From Actinomycetes bacterium (GTDB lineage Bacteria > Actinomycetota > Actinomycetes > Actinomycetales > Microbacteriaceae): a DNA stretch of 64,000 bases. The DNA lies in assembly GCA_023428065.1 (NCBI GenBank), contig JAEYZI010000004.1:25004-89003 (forward strand), read 5' to 3'. The notes below the pieces were generated by a model. It did not search any database. It was not told where the DNA came from and was given only the letters and a program-made list of their open reading frames with translations. The position numbers and the translations under genes were made by a program. This document shows, one piece after another, positions 18,430 to 26,769 of this stretch (within the stretch, counting starts at the first letter, position 1; each line of letters opens with the position of its first letter).

Positions 18430-19191
18430 TCAGAGCCGCTGGCCGCCCGACGCCTCGATGCGCTGACCGGTGACCCACGCCATCCGCGGGTCGAGGATGC
18501 CGGCCATCGCCGCCCCGATGTCGTCGGGCTCGCCGACCCGGCCGAGCGCGACGGTCTCTCCGATGTGGGCCCGCATCTGCGGGTTGTCGCGCACGACGCC
18601 GCCCGAGAAGTCGGTGGCCGTGGCGCCGGGGGCGATCGCGTTGACGCGGATGCCGCGCGGCCCGAGCTCCTCGGCGAGGTACCTGGTCCACACCTCGATC
18701 GCGCCCTTCATCGACGCGTACACGGATGCCGTGGGGTTCGCGATGAAGCGCGTGAGGCCCGTCGACACGTTGAGGATCGCGCCGCCGTCGGCGAGCAGCG
18801 GGGCGAGCTGCTGGGTGAGCAGCACGACGCCCGTGAAGTGAACGGCGACGAGCGCGTCGATCGTGGCGCGATCGACCGTGGCGAGAGTCGTCGAGCCCGA
18901 GAAGCCCGCGTTGTTGACGAGGGCGTCGACGTCGTCGCGGCCCCACGTCTCGCGCAGCACGGAACGCAGCCGCTCGACGAAGGCGGGGAAGCCGTCCGGC
19001 TCGCTCGTGTCGAGCTGCAGGGCGACGGCCGTGCGGCCGCGGGATGCGACCTCGTCGACGACCGCGGCCGCGGCATCCGCCTCGGCGCGGTAGGTGAGGA
19101 CGACGTCGGAGCCGGCCTCGGTGAGGGCGAGGGCGGCGGAGCGGCCGATGCCGCGCGAGCCGCCCGTGATGAGAGTGATGCGTTCGTTCAT
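18430..19191 (-). CDS. Short-chain dehydrogenase/reductase
   Basis: NAD(P)-dependent oxidoreductase of the classical SDR family, 253 residues. The cofactor loop TGGSRGIG lies at about 8-15, NNAG follows near residue 90, a catalytic Ser in ILNVSTG near 140, and Tyr-x-x-x-Lys in SVYASMKGAIE. The closing region IRVNAIAPGATATDF and VTGQRIEASGGQ is standard. ATG 19191 follows GGAGG. It is divergent from an XRE-family regulator across 100 bp. This SDR/XRE pairing is common in actinobacteria and suggests the regulator controls it. Substrate unknown. Confidence 0.9.
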   Translation of the reverse strand: MNERITLITGGSRGIGRSAALALTEAGSDVVLTYRAEADAAAAVVDEVASRGRTAVALQLDTSEPDGFPAFVERLRSVLRETWGRDDVDALVNNAGFSGSTTLATVDRATIDALVAVHFTGVVLLTQQLAPLLADGGAILNVSTGLTRFIANPTASVYASMKGAIEVWTRYLAEELGPRGIRVNAIAPGATATDFSGGVVRDNPQMRAHIGETVALGRVGEPDDIGAAMAGILDPRMAWVTGQRIEASGGQRL

Positions 19192-19251
19192 GCCTCCAGG
19201 CTCGGCGGAGCGCGGAAGGGCATCCAGGCCCCGCTCATCGGGGGATCGACG

Positions 19252-19266
19252 ATCCCTGGCTCGCGG
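19252..19266. promoter_or_regulatory. Palindrome in the SDR/XRE divergent region
   Basis: GGGATC-GAC-GATCCC is a perfect 6+3+6 inverted repeat, 25 bp before the XRE-regulator ATG and 60 bp before the SDR ATG. It is a plausible operator for the regulator encoded next to it. Confidence 0.4.
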
Positions 19267-19291
19267 GAGGGCACGGGGGGAGGATGGCCGC

Positions 19292-20134
19292 ATGGATCGC
19301 GAACGGCTCGCCGAGTTCCTGCGGCACCGCCGCGAGGCGCTGCGCCCCGAGGACGTCGGACTCACGCACGGCCCCCGCCGCCGCACCCCCGGGCTGCGCC
19401 GCGAGGAGGTCGCGCAGCTTGCGGGCATCTCGACCGACTACCTGGGCCGCCTCGAGCAGGCGCGCGGACCGCAGCCCTCCACGCAGGTGCTGGGCGCCCT
19501 CGCCCGCGCCCTCCGACTCGGCACGGATGAACGCGACCATCTGTTCCGGCTGGCCGGCTACCCCGCCCCCGAGCGCGGACCGGGCAGCACGCACGTCTCG
19601 CCCGCCCTCCTGCGCATCCTCGACCGCCTCGCCGACACCCCCGCCCAGGTCGTGAGCGACTTGGGCGAGACCCTCGCGCAGACCGCGCCCGCGAAGGCCC
19701 TGCTGGGCGACATGGAGGCGCGCGCGGGCCTCGAGCGCTTCACCGTCTACCGCTGGTTCGCCGACCCGGCCTCGCGCGACATCTACGTCGCCGAGGACCA
19801 CCCGGTTCACGAACGCGTCTTCGTGGCCGAGCTGCGGGCGGCATCCGCCCGAACGGACGAGGGTTCCCGCGCGGCCGAGGTCGTGCGGGCACTGCTCGCG
19901 GCGAGCCCGCAGTTCGCGGCGCGATGGGCCGAGCTCGAGGTCGCGGCGAAGCACCCGCGCACGAAGCGCTTCGCCCACCCGGAGCTCGGGGTGATGACGC
20001 TCGACTGCCAGACCCTGCTCGACACCGACACGGGCCAGCGGCTGCTCGTCTTCACGGCCGCTCCCGGCAGCCCCGACGCCGAGAAGCTCGCCCTGCTCGC
20101 GGTGATCGGCACGCAGAACTTCGCGGCCGGCTGA
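19292..20134 (+). CDS. XRE-family transcriptional regulator with MmyB-like domain
   Basis: 280 residues. The N-terminal helix-turn-helix (about 10-75) includes the hallmark RRTPGLRREEVAQLAGISTDYL and LEQARGPQPS, which define the actinobacterial MmyB-type branch. The C-terminal 190 residues (VYRWFADP, then DCQTLLDTDTGQRLLVFTAAPGSPDAEKLALL) form the putative small-molecule binding domain, proposed to bind fatty-acid-like ligands in related proteins. ATG 19292 has GGAGG about 10 nt upstream. It is divergent from an SDR gene with a palindrome between them and probably controls that gene. Confidence 0.88.
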   Translation: MDRERLAEFLRHRREALRPEDVGLTHGPRRRTPGLRREEVAQLAGISTDYLGRLEQARGPQPSTQVLGALARALRLGTDERDHLFRLAGYPAPERGPGSTHVSPALLRILDRLADTPAQVVSDLGETLAQTAPAKALLGDMEARAGLERFTVYRWFADPASRDIYVAEDHPVHERVFVAELRAASARTDEGSRAAEVVRALLAASPQFAARWAELEVAAKHPRTKRFAHPELGVMTLDCQTLLDTDTGQRLLVFTAAPGSPDAEKLALLAVIGTQNFAAG

Positions 20135-20182
20135 CCCGGCGCTCGCCCGGCGCGCCGTCCCGGGGACCCGCATCGCCGGATG

Positions 20183-20201
20183 ACGGGATGTTGCATCCCG
20201 T
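20183..20201. promoter_or_regulatory. 19-bp perfect palindrome upstream of the monooxygenase operon
   Basis: ACGGGATG-TTG-CATCCCGT is an exact 8+3+8 inverted repeat, 89 bp before the ATG at 20290 and 48 bp after the XRE-regulator stop. The 3-nt centre is too tight for a good terminator hairpin, so an operator is more likely. A TATTGC-like box at 20209-20214 follows. Confidence 0.5.
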
Positions 20202-20241
20202 GTCGTCGTATTGCACCGCGCATCGACGGGACCGGCGTGAC

Positions 20242-20278
20242 CGGGGAGCATGACGGGGCGAACCCGTCGTCGACCCCG
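20242..20278 (+). other. Hairpin in the monooxygenase leader
   Basis: GACGGG (20252-20257) pairs with CCCGTC (20263-20268) around a 5-nt loop, and outer CGGGG (20242-20246) can pair with CCCCG (20274-20278). The structure ends 11 nt before the start codon and could affect translation. No riboswitch family recognised. Confidence 0.3.
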
Positions 20279-20289
20279 AGAGCCCCACC

Positions 20290-21519
20290 ATGAGCAGCAC
20301 GACCAGCCCATCCGTCCTCCCCCGCGCACCGTGGGCGGGCACCGCATCCGCCGACGAGCTCACGCACTGGCGCGCCGTCGCCGAGCAGGTCGCCGACGAA
20401 CTGCGGCCCGGCGCACTCGAGCGCGACCGCACAGGAGACCCGCGCGCGGCCCTCGAGGCGCTGCGGGCATCCGGGCTCGCCAACCTCGCGGTGCCCCTGG
20501 AGTACGGCGGCCACGGCGCCCACTGGGAGACGGCCTTCGACGTCGTCCGCGCGGTGTCGCGCGCCGACGCGTCGCTCGGCCAGATCCTCGGCTACCACTA
20601 CCTCAACCAGGCGTGCGTGGCCTTCTACGGCGAACCGGCGCGACGCGAGCGCTGGTATCGCGCCTCGGCCGAGAGGAACCTGTTCTGGAGCGACGCGTTC
20701 AACCCCGTGAGCCCCGAGTTGTCGTTGGTCGCCGACGGCGACGGCTACCTGCTGAACGGCGTCAAGCGCTTCGCGACCGGGGCGGCCGCGACCGACGTCG
20801 TCATCTCGGGCGCGATCGCCGAGGGCGGCCCCTCCGACGGCGAACTCGTCGTCTTCGCGTTCGAGTCGCGCCGGCCGGGCGTCGAGCACCCCGACGATTG
20901 GGACCACCTGGGTCAGCGGGCTTCGGCGAGCGGCTCCATCCGCTTCACGGACGTGCGGATCGCCGACGACGACGTCATCGGCGTCGACCACGACGAGCCC
21001 TTCGCCTCGCTCGTGACGCCCGGCGTGCAGCTGCTGCTCGCGAACGTCTACCTCGCGGGCGCCCAGGCCGCGCTCGAGAGGGCGCGCGAGATCGTGCTCG
21101 CCCGCCCCAACGCGTGGTTTCTCGCGGGCGTCGACCGCTACGCCGACGACCCCACGGTGCACCGCGTGCTCGGCGAGCTCGTCGCCCAGACGGTCGCGGT
21201 CGAGGCGCTCGCCGACCGTCTCGCGCGGCGGTTCGACGAGGCGGTCGCCCGCGGCGCGGACACGACGGCCGAGGACCGTGGCCGCATCGAGGTCGAGATC
21301 GCCGCCCTCAAGGTGGCGTCGACCCGTGCGGCGCTCGAGGTCACCTCGCGCGTCTTCGAGGTGACGGGCGCCTCCGCCACCGCGAACCGCGTCGGACTCG
21401 ACCTGTTCTGGCGGAACGTGCGCACCTACACGCTGCACGATCCCGTCGACTACAAGTCGATCGAGGTCGGTGCGCACTACCTCGACGGCCGCCTCCAGCC
21501 CGTCTCCCTCTACACCTGA
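20290..21519 (+). CDS. DszC/SfnB-like flavin-dependent monooxygenase (acyl-CoA dehydrogenase fold)
   Basis: 409 residues of the acyl-CoA dehydrogenase fold: N-terminal helical domain (about 20-130, LANLAVPLEYGGHGAHWETAF), beta domain (about 135-240, LNGVKRFATGA and then GQRASASGSIRFTDVRI), and C-terminal four-helix bundle. The sequence fits the branch of FMNH2-dependent monooxygenases that attack organosulfur compounds (DszC, SfnB) better than fatty-acid dehydrogenases. That assignment is by overall pattern and neighbourhood, not by a diagnostic residue. It ends in TGATG, where its stop overlaps the start of a second enzyme of the same fold. A flavin reductase is not encoded nearby. Confidence 0.75.
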   Translation: MSSTTSPSVLPRAPWAGTASADELTHWRAVAEQVADELRPGALERDRTGDPRAALEALRASGLANLAVPLEYGGHGAHWETAFDVVRAVSRADASLGQILGYHYLNQACVAFYGEPARRERWYRASAERNLFWSDAFNPVSPELSLVADGDGYLLNGVKRFATGAAATDVVISGAIAEGGPSDGELVVFAFESRRPGVEHPDDWDHLGQRASASGSIRFTDVRIADDDVIGVDHDEPFASLVTPGVQLLLANVYLAGAQAALERAREIVLARPNAWFLAGVDRYADDPTVHRVLGELVAQTVAVEALADRLARRFDEAVARGADTTAEDRGRIEVEIAALKVASTRAALEVTSRVFEVTGASATANRVGLDLFWRNVRTYTLHDPVDYKSIEVGAHYLDGRLQPVSLYT

Positions 21520-22697
21520 TGGGCGGGGTCCAGGAGGCGATCGCGCGCATCCGCGAGGGTGCCGTCGACCGCGAACGCGACCGGGTGCTGCCCTTCGAGC
21601 AGCTCGATCTGCTGCGCGAGGCGGGCCTCCCCGCCTTGCGCGTGCCGGCAGAGGCGGGCGGAGCCGGGGAGGACCTCGTGGCCCTCGCGGGCACGCTCGT
21701 CGACCTCGCGGCAGCCGACCCCAACGTGCCGCAGGCGCTGCGTGGGCACGTCGCGTTCGTGGAGGACCGCCTGTGGGCGCCCGACGGCCCGGATCGGGAC
21801 CGCTGGCTCGCGCGCTTCACGGCGGGCGAGCTCGTGGGCAACGCCGTGACCGAGATCGGCAACGTGACCCTCGGCGCCGTGTCGACGCGGCTGGAGGCGA
21901 CCCCCGAGGGCGGTTACACGATCACCGGCACCAAGTACTACACGACGGGCAGCATCTTCGCGGACTGGATCGACGCCAACGCCCTGCGCCCGGACGGCGT
22001 CGAGGTCGCCGCGCTCGTGCGGCGCGACCAGCCGGGGGTGACCGTCACGGACGACTGGGACGGCTTCGGCCAGCGCCTCACCGGCAGCGGCACGACCGTC
22101 TTCGACGGCGCGCGCGTGGCGGCCGCCGACGTCTTCGATTTCGCCACCCGCTTCCCGTACCAGACCGCGCTCTACCAGCTCGTGCTCGTCGCCGTGCTCG
22201 CGGGCATCGCGCAGGAGGCCGAGCGTGACGCCGTGCACGAGCTGCGCACGCGCGCCCGCGTGTACAGCCACGGCGCCGCATCCGAGAGCCGCCGCGACCC
22301 GCAGCTGCTCGAGATCGTCGGGCGCCTCTCGGCCACGACCGCCGCCACGCGCGCGATCACGCTCGACGCCGCCCGTGTCGTGCAGCTCGCGGCGGATGCG
22401 CGCGGTGCCGACCCCGAGACGATCGCCGCCCGAAAGCGGGATGCCGAGCTCGCCGTGTCCCGCGCCCAGGTGAGCGTCACCGAGCTCGCCCTGCGGCAGG
22501 CGACCGCGCTCTTCGACGTGCTCGGCGCATCCGCCACGAGCAGCGCCCGCGACCTCGACCGGCACTGGCGCAACGCCCGCACCGTCGCGTCGCACAACCC
22601 CGTCGCCTTCAAGGCACGCATCGTGGGCGACGCCGTCGTCAACGACGCCGAGCCGCCCTACGAGTGGTACGTGGGCGTGCCGCCGAAGGCGTCCTGA
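21519..22697 (+). CDS. Second DszC/SfnB-like flavin-dependent monooxygenase
   Basis: 392 residues, same fold and paralogous to the preceding gene. Landmarks are LREAGLPALRVPAEAGGAGEDL, the beta-domain TITGTKYYTTGSIFADWI and GQRLTGSGTTVFDGARV, and a C-terminal helical bundle ending with NPVAFKARIVGD. The ATG uses the A of the upstream stop (TGATG), so translation is coupled and the two proteins are likely made in equal amounts, perhaps as hetero-oligomers or successive enzymes. An open frame continues 1.2 kb upstream through the first gene in another frame, but it is a shadow. An APC permease follows after 165 bp. Confidence 0.75.
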   Translation: MGGVQEAIARIREGAVDRERDRVLPFEQLDLLREAGLPALRVPAEAGGAGEDLVALAGTLVDLAAADPNVPQALRGHVAFVEDRLWAPDGPDRDRWLARFTAGELVGNAVTEIGNVTLGAVSTRLEATPEGGYTITGTKYYTTGSIFADWIDANALRPDGVEVAALVRRDQPGVTVTDDWDGFGQRLTGSGTTVFDGARVAAADVFDFATRFPYQTALYQLVLVAVLAGIAQEAERDAVHELRTRARVYSHGAASESRRDPQLLEIVGRLSATTAATRAITLDAARVVQLAADARGADPETIAARKRDAELAVSRAQVSVTELALRQATALFDVLGASATSSARDLDRHWRNARTVASHNPVAFKARIVGDAVVNDAEPPYEWYVGVPPKAS

Positions 22698-22698
22698 A

Positions 22699-22769
22699 CG
22701 CCGCATTCCGCCATACGGCGTCACACAGACGACACCGTCCGTAACGCCGCGTCGCGGCCCGTCACACAG
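22699..22769 (+). repeat. Direct repeats and small hairpin upstream of the permease gene
   Basis: The decamer CGTCACACAG occurs at 22720-22729 and at 22760-22769, exactly 40 bp apart. Each copy is preceded by AACGCCGC at a similar distance, so a unit of about 30 bp is imperfectly repeated. The first copy includes an ACGCCG (22699-22704) / CGGCGT (22717-22722) stem that could end the monooxygenase transcript. Repeats spaced by whole helical turns suggest a regulator site. Confidence 0.4.
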
Positions 22770-22794
22770 CATCCGCGGGGCCTGGTCGCCGCGA

Positions 22795-22800
22795 TAGCGT
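22795..22800 (+). promoter_or_regulatory. -10 box for the APC permease
   Basis: TAGCGT lies 62 bp before the ATG at 22863, which has its own GAAGGA ribosome site, so this transcript would carry a leader of about 55 nt. The CGTCACACAG repeats lie just upstream. Confidence 0.35.
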
Positions 22801-22862
22801 GCCGCATCCGCGTCGCGGAGAACCGCACACCCCCCCGATCTGAACCCCCCGAAGGACCACCC

Positions 22863-24323
22863 ATGACCACGACCACAACGGCCCCCGCCGAGTCCTCCAC
22901 CTCCGACGGCGAGGGCGCGCCGGAACGCGCATCCGTCGGCAAGCTGCGCGGCTCGCTCGGCGTCGCCAGCATCGTCTTCATCGTCGTCGCGGCGGCCTCG
23001 CCGCTCGGCGTCATCGGCGGTCCCGTGCCGCTCGGCATCGCGTTCGGCAACGGGGCGGGCTTCCCTGCGACCTACCTCGTCGTCACGGGCGTGCTGCTGC
23101 TTTTCGCGGTGGGCTTCACGGCCGCGACGCCGTACGTCCGCAGCGCTGGTGCGTTCTACGCCTACGTCGACAAGGGCATCGGACGGGGCGCCGGTCTCGG
23201 CACGGCGTTCTCGGCCCTGCTGTCGTACCTCGTGCTCGAGGCGGGGGTCTTCGGCCTCTTCGGCCCGGGCCTCGACAGCCTCCTGCAGTCCTACGGGCTG
23301 CCCGCGGTGCCGTGGTGGGCGTACGCGGCCGTCGGCTTCGTCGTCGTCTCCGCCCTCGCCTACTTCAACATCGAGCTCTCCGGCCGCGTGCTCGCCGTGC
23401 TGCTCATCGGCGAGGTGCTCATCGTGCTCGCCCTCGATGCCGCCGTGATCTTCTCGGGCGGCGGCCCGGAGGGGTTCTCGAACGGCCTCCTCACCCCCGC
23501 CGAGATCGTGTCGGGCGCGCCCGGCTTCGCGATCCTCTTCGCCATCCTGAGCTTCATCGGCTTCGAGGCGACCGCGGTGTTCCGCGACGAGGCGAAGGAC
23601 CCGGATCGCACGATCCCGCGCGCCACCTACATCGCGCTCATCTCGATCGGCGTCTTCTACGCGCTGTCGAGCTGGGCCCTCATCAGCGGCGTCGGCCAGA
23701 GCGCCGTCGTCGAAGCGGCCGCGGGCAACCCCGGTGGCATCCTCGCCGACACCACCGAGCGGTACCTCGGCACCGTGGGCGGCCACATCATCCAGGTGCT
23801 GTTCGTCACGAGCCTGTTCGCGTGCATCCTGTCGTTCCACAACATCTCGACGCGCTACTTCTACTCGCTCGCCCGCAAGGGGGTGCTCGCGCGACCGCTC
23901 GGGATCGCGCACGCGCGCTACGGATCGCCGTCTCGTGCGTCGATCGTGACGGCCGCGATCGTGGGCGTGCTCACCGTCGCCGCGGTCGTGCTGCAGCTCG
24001 ACCCGATCACGCAGTTCTACACGTGGCTCGGCGGCGTCTCGTCGGTCGGTTTCGTCCTGCTGCTCGTGCTCACGACGGCGTCGGTCATCGGCATCTTCCG
24101 CAGGGAGTCGCACGACGTGAGCGTGTGGCGTCGGCTCGTCGCCCCCGTGCTCGCGCTCGTCGGCCTGCTCGGCTTCTTCGCGGTCATCCTGCTCAACCTG
24201 CCGGTGCTCGTCGGCGAGGAGGGCTACGGCCCGTTCTCCGTCGGCGTTCTCGTGCTGCTCGCACTCGCGTTCGCAGCCGGCCCGATCGTCGGGCGGCTGC
24301 GGAAGGGCTCCGCGCTCGACTGA
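22863..24323 (+). CDS. APC-family amino-acid/organic-cation permease
   Basis: 486 residues with about 12 membrane helices. An N-terminal soluble segment of about 35 residues precedes LRGSLGVASIVFIVVAAASPLGVIGG, the conserved first helix of the family. SFIGFEATAVFRDEAKDPDRTIPRA in the loop after helix 6 is the classic APC consensus. It should bring an amino acid or a related amine into the cell with a cation. It follows the two monooxygenase genes and may supply their substrate, which is inference. Start ATG 22863 has GAAGGA 8 nt upstream. Confidence 0.88.
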   Translation: MTTTTTAPAESSTSDGEGAPERASVGKLRGSLGVASIVFIVVAAASPLGVIGGPVPLGIAFGNGAGFPATYLVVTGVLLLFAVGFTAATPYVRSAGAFYAYVDKGIGRGAGLGTAFSALLSYLVLEAGVFGLFGPGLDSLLQSYGLPAVPWWAYAAVGFVVVSALAYFNIELSGRVLAVLLIGEVLIVLALDAAVIFSGGGPEGFSNGLLTPAEIVSGAPGFAILFAILSFIGFEATAVFRDEAKDPDRTIPRATYIALISIGVFYALSSWALISGVGQSAVVEAAAGNPGGILADTTERYLGTVGGHIIQVLFVTSLFACILSFHNISTRYFYSLARKGVLARPLGIAHARYGSPSRASIVTAAIVGVLTVAAVVLQLDPITQFYTWLGGVSSVGFVLLLVLTTASVIGIFRRESHDVSVWRRLVAPVLALVGLLGFFAVILLNLPVLVGEEGYGPFSVGVLVLLALAFAAGPIVGRLRKGSALD

Positions 24324-24354
24324 TCTCGCTCTGGCCTCCGGGGGGCGCGTCACC

Positions 24355-24360
24355 TAGTCT
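24355..24360 (+). promoter_or_regulatory. -10 box for leaderless alpha/beta-hydrolase transcript
   Basis: TAGTCT ends 6 nt before the GTG at 24367, with no ribosome site in the gap. This supports the GTG as the start. Confidence 0.5.
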
Positions 24361-24366
24361 GGCGGC

Positions 24367-25188
24367 GTGCCCCCCGCCGTGACGGTTCCGGGTGCGACGC
24401 TCGCGTACGACGTCGCCGGGCCGACCTCTGCGCCCGCGATCGTGTTCGTGCACGCGGGCGTCGCGACGCGCGCCATGTGGGACCCGCAGTTCGACGATCT
24501 CGCGAGCGACCACCGCGTCGTGCGCTACGACACCCGAGGTTACGGCGACTCCCCCGGCGAGGCGGTCGAGTACTCCGAGACCGACGACATGCTGCGGGTG
24601 CTCGACGCCGCGGAGGTCGAGCGGGCCGTGCTCGTGGGCTCCTCGCGCGGCGGGCGCTTCGCGCTCGACACCGCGCTCGCCCACCCGGATCGCGTGACGG
24701 GGCTCGTGACGATCGGCACCCGCCCGAGCGGGATGAGCGACGAGCGCATCCCGCACACCGCGGGCGAGCTCGCGCTCGAGCGCGCCATGGACGAGGCGGA
24801 GGCCGCGAAGGACGTGGACGCGCTCGTGCGCATCGAGGTGCAGCTGTGGGACCTCGGTCCCGACCGCGACACCGACGACGTCGACCCCGCCTTCGTCGAG
24901 CGGGCCATCGAGCTCAACGTGGGCGCGGCGCACTGGGACTTCGCCGGCGTCGCGATCCCGCCGCACCGTCCCGCGGTCGACCGTCTCGGCGAGGTCGCGG
25001 TGCCCGCGCTCGTCGTCATCGGCGACCACGACGTCACAGATGCGCGAGTTGCGGCCGAGCTGCTCGTCGCGGGGATCCCGCGCGCCGAGCAGGCGCGCTT
25101 CCCCGACTCGGCGCACCTGCCGAGCGTCGAGCACCCCGAGCGCTTCACGACGGTTCTGCGCGACTTCCTCGCGCGTCACGGCCTCTGA
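24367..25188 (+). CDS. Alpha/beta-hydrolase
   Basis: 273 residues from a GTG start fixed by the TAGTCT box 6 nt upstream. Cytoplasmic esterase- or lactonase-type enzyme. The oxyanion-region VFVHAGVATRAMWDPQF is followed by the nucleophile elbow LVGSSRGGRFA (Ser, about residue 98), the acid in VIGDHDVTD, and the catalytic His in DSAHLPSVEHP. It is similar in plan to 3-oxoadipate enol-lactonase-like proteins, but the substrate cannot be inferred. It is convergent with the AEC transporter gene, leaving a 6-bp gap. Confidence 0.88.
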   Translation: MPPAVTVPGATLAYDVAGPTSAPAIVFVHAGVATRAMWDPQFDDLASDHRVVRYDTRGYGDSPGEAVEYSETDDMLRVLDAAEVERAVLVGSSRGGRFALDTALAHPDRVTGLVTIGTRPSGMSDERIPHTAGELALERAMDEAEAAKDVDALVRIEVQLWDLGPDRDTDDVDPAFVERAIELNVGAAHWDFAGVAIPPHRPAVDRLGEVAVPALVVIGDHDVTDARVAAELLVAGIPRAEQARFPDSAHLPSVEHPERFTTVLRDFLARHGL

Positions 25189-25194
25189 CCCGGG

Positions 25195-26118
25195 TCAGGC
25201 GGCGAGGAGCGCCGCGACGACGACGATCCCGGGCAGCGACAGCAGCGTCGACAGCAGCACCGCGTCGCGCGCGAGCACCTCACCCCGCCGGTAGCGCTGC
25301 GTGTAGTTGAAGACGTTCTGCCCGGTGGGCAGGGCGGCGAGCACGACCGCGACGAAGAGCGCGTGCCCCTCGAGCCCGAACAGGAAGCGCGCGGCGGCCC
25401 ACGCGACGACCGGCATCACGACGACCTTGAGCGCGACCGCGAGCACGACGTCCCGGCGTGAGCCGGGCGCGTCCATGAGCTTGCGACCGTGCAGCGACAT
25501 CCCGAAGTTGAGCAGGACCACCGGCACCGCCGCGGCCCCCACGAGCTCGAAGGGGGCGAGCACCGGCTCCGGCAGCTCGATGCCCGCAAGGGCGACGACG
25601 AGCCCCAGCACCGAGCCGATGATGAGCGGATTCCGGACCGGCTGGGAGAGGATGCGGCCGACGGATGCCGTGCCCGCGGTCGACACGTCGAGCACCGTGA
25701 GCGCGATGGGCGCGAACACGATGAGCTGCAGCAGGATGACGGGCGCCGACGCCGCGGCGTCGCCGACGACGTACGCCGCCACCGGGATGCCGATGTTGTT
25801 GGCGTTGACGTAGCCGGACGAGAGAGCGCCGATCGTCGCCTCGGGCGCCTTCCGGCGCCACACGGCGAGCGCCACGACGAGGAAGAGCGCCATGGGCACG
25901 ACCGCCGCCACCGCCGCGACCGGGAGGTGCTGGGAGAAGAGCGCGTGCAGGTCGGCCTCCGCGAGCACGGTGAAGAGCAGGGCCGGGGAGAGCACGAAGA
26001 ACGCGAGCCGGCTGAGCACCTGGTGCGCCTCGGGGCCGATCACGCGGAAGCGCGCGACGAGGTAGCCCGTGAGGATGACGACGGCGATGATCGCGAACCC
26101 GATCAGCACACCACCCAC
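25195..26118 (-). CDS. AEC-family (auxin efflux carrier-like) transporter
   Basis: 307 residues with about ten membrane helices in two halves. Family features include SRLAFFVLSPALLFTVLAEADL early, the SGYVNANNIGIPVAAYVVGD segment with the conserved Asn pair, and NFGMSLHGRKL before the second half. The closing LPTGQNVFNYTQRY matches the AEC family well. Such carriers export small carboxylates or amphipathic metabolites. GTG start at 26118 with TAGGCT ending 6 nt upstream. The gene is divergent from the ASCH gene, with the two leaderless promoters back to back. Substrate unknown. Confidence 0.88.
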   Translation of the reverse strand: MGGVLIGFAIIAVVILTGYLVARFRVIGPEAHQVLSRLAFFVLSPALLFTVLAEADLHALFSQHLPVAAVAAVVPMALFLVVALAVWRRKAPEATIGALSSGYVNANNIGIPVAAYVVGDAAASAPVILLQLIVFAPIALTVLDVSTAGTASVGRILSQPVRNPLIIGSVLGLVVALAGIELPEPVLAPFELVGAAAVPVVLLNFGMSLHGRKLMDAPGSRRDVVLAVALKVVVMPVVAWAAARFLFGLEGHALFVAVVLAALPTGQNVFNYTQRYRRGEVLARDAVLLSTLLSLPGIVVVAALLAA

Positions 26119-26124
26119 CCCGTC

Positions 26125-26130
26125 AGCCTA
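26125..26130 (-). promoter_or_regulatory. -10 box for leaderless AEC-transporter transcript
   Basis: TAGGCT on the minus strand ends 6 nt before the GTG at 26118. It supports that codon as the start. Confidence 0.5.
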
Positions 26131-26158
26131 GGGTTCCGCGACGCGGCGGACGCGCGGG

Positions 26159-26164
26159 TACGCT
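26159..26164 (+). promoter_or_regulatory. -10 box for leaderless ASCH-protein transcript
   Basis: TACGCT ends 7 nt before the GTG at 26172. It lies 29 bp from the opposing TAGGCT of the transporter gene. Confidence 0.45.
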
Positions 26165-26171
26165 TCCCCTC

Positions 26172-26666
26172 GTGCCCGCCGAGAACGCCCCCCTCGACCA
26201 CGCCGCAGCCGCAGCGATGTGGGAGGCGTACGCCGCCGCGCATCCGGAGACGGCGCTCGACACCGAACCGCCCTCGGTGGAGCGGTTCGGCGACCACCCC
26301 GAACTCACCGACGAGCTCCTCGACCTCGTGCTCCACGGGCCGAAGCGCGCCACCGCGGGCCTCGTCGCCGAGTACCTCGCGGAGGGCCAACCACTCCCCC
26401 GCGTCGGCAGCCACTGGATCGCGTGCGACTCGACGGGCGCACCGCGCGCCATCCTGCGCTCGGTGGAGCTGCGGGTCGGCCCGTTCACGAGCGTCGACGA
26501 TGCGTTCGCCCGCGACGAGGGCGAGGGCGACCTCTCGCTCGCCTGGTGGCAGGACGCCCACCGCCGCTACTGGACGCGCGCGGGCGAGCGGATGGGCTTC
26601 ACCTGGACCGAGGAGATGGACATCGTCTTCGAGCGCTTCGACGTCGTGTGGCGCGCCGACGGCTGA
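26172..26666 (+). CDS. ASCH-domain protein
   Basis: 164 residues. ASCH domains share the PUA-like fold and are thought to bind RNA or nucleotides; one group has RNase or amidohydrolase activity. The family block is visible: LHGPKRATAGLVAEYLAEGQPLPRVGSHWIACDSTGAPRAILRSVELRVGPF, with the conserved Gly-x-Lys near the front and an acidic, Trp-rich C-terminus (LAWWQDAHRRYWTRAGERMGFTWTEEMDIVFERF). The GTG start is supported by the TACGCT box 7 nt upstream. It looks like an ordinary member of the family; role unknown. Confidence 0.85.
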   Translation: MPAENAPLDHAAAAAMWEAYAAAHPETALDTEPPSVERFGDHPELTDELLDLVLHGPKRATAGLVAEYLAEGQPLPRVGSHWIACDSTGAPRAILRSVELRVGPFTSVDDAFARDEGEGDLSLAWWQDAHRRYWTRAGERMGFTWTEEMDIVFERFDVVWRADG

Positions 26667-26769
26667 GCGCCCGCCGGGCGATCGCCCTCCCCGCCCCGTG
26701 ACCGGGTGAAACGGCTCAGACGTGCGCGGAATCGTGCGTCCACGCAATAAACGAGCGCGGTTTGCATCC

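Noticed and set aside
20250..22697. A single 815-residue monooxygenase fusion
   Set aside because: The first 423 codons are in a different frame from the first monooxygenase and make no domain sense. The real second protein starts at the TGATG junction at 21519.
21510..24353. A 947-residue antisense frame over the monooxygenase and permease genes
   Set aside because: Composition is Arg/Glu/His-rich with no motif, and it runs across two real genes with clear domain signatures on the other strand.
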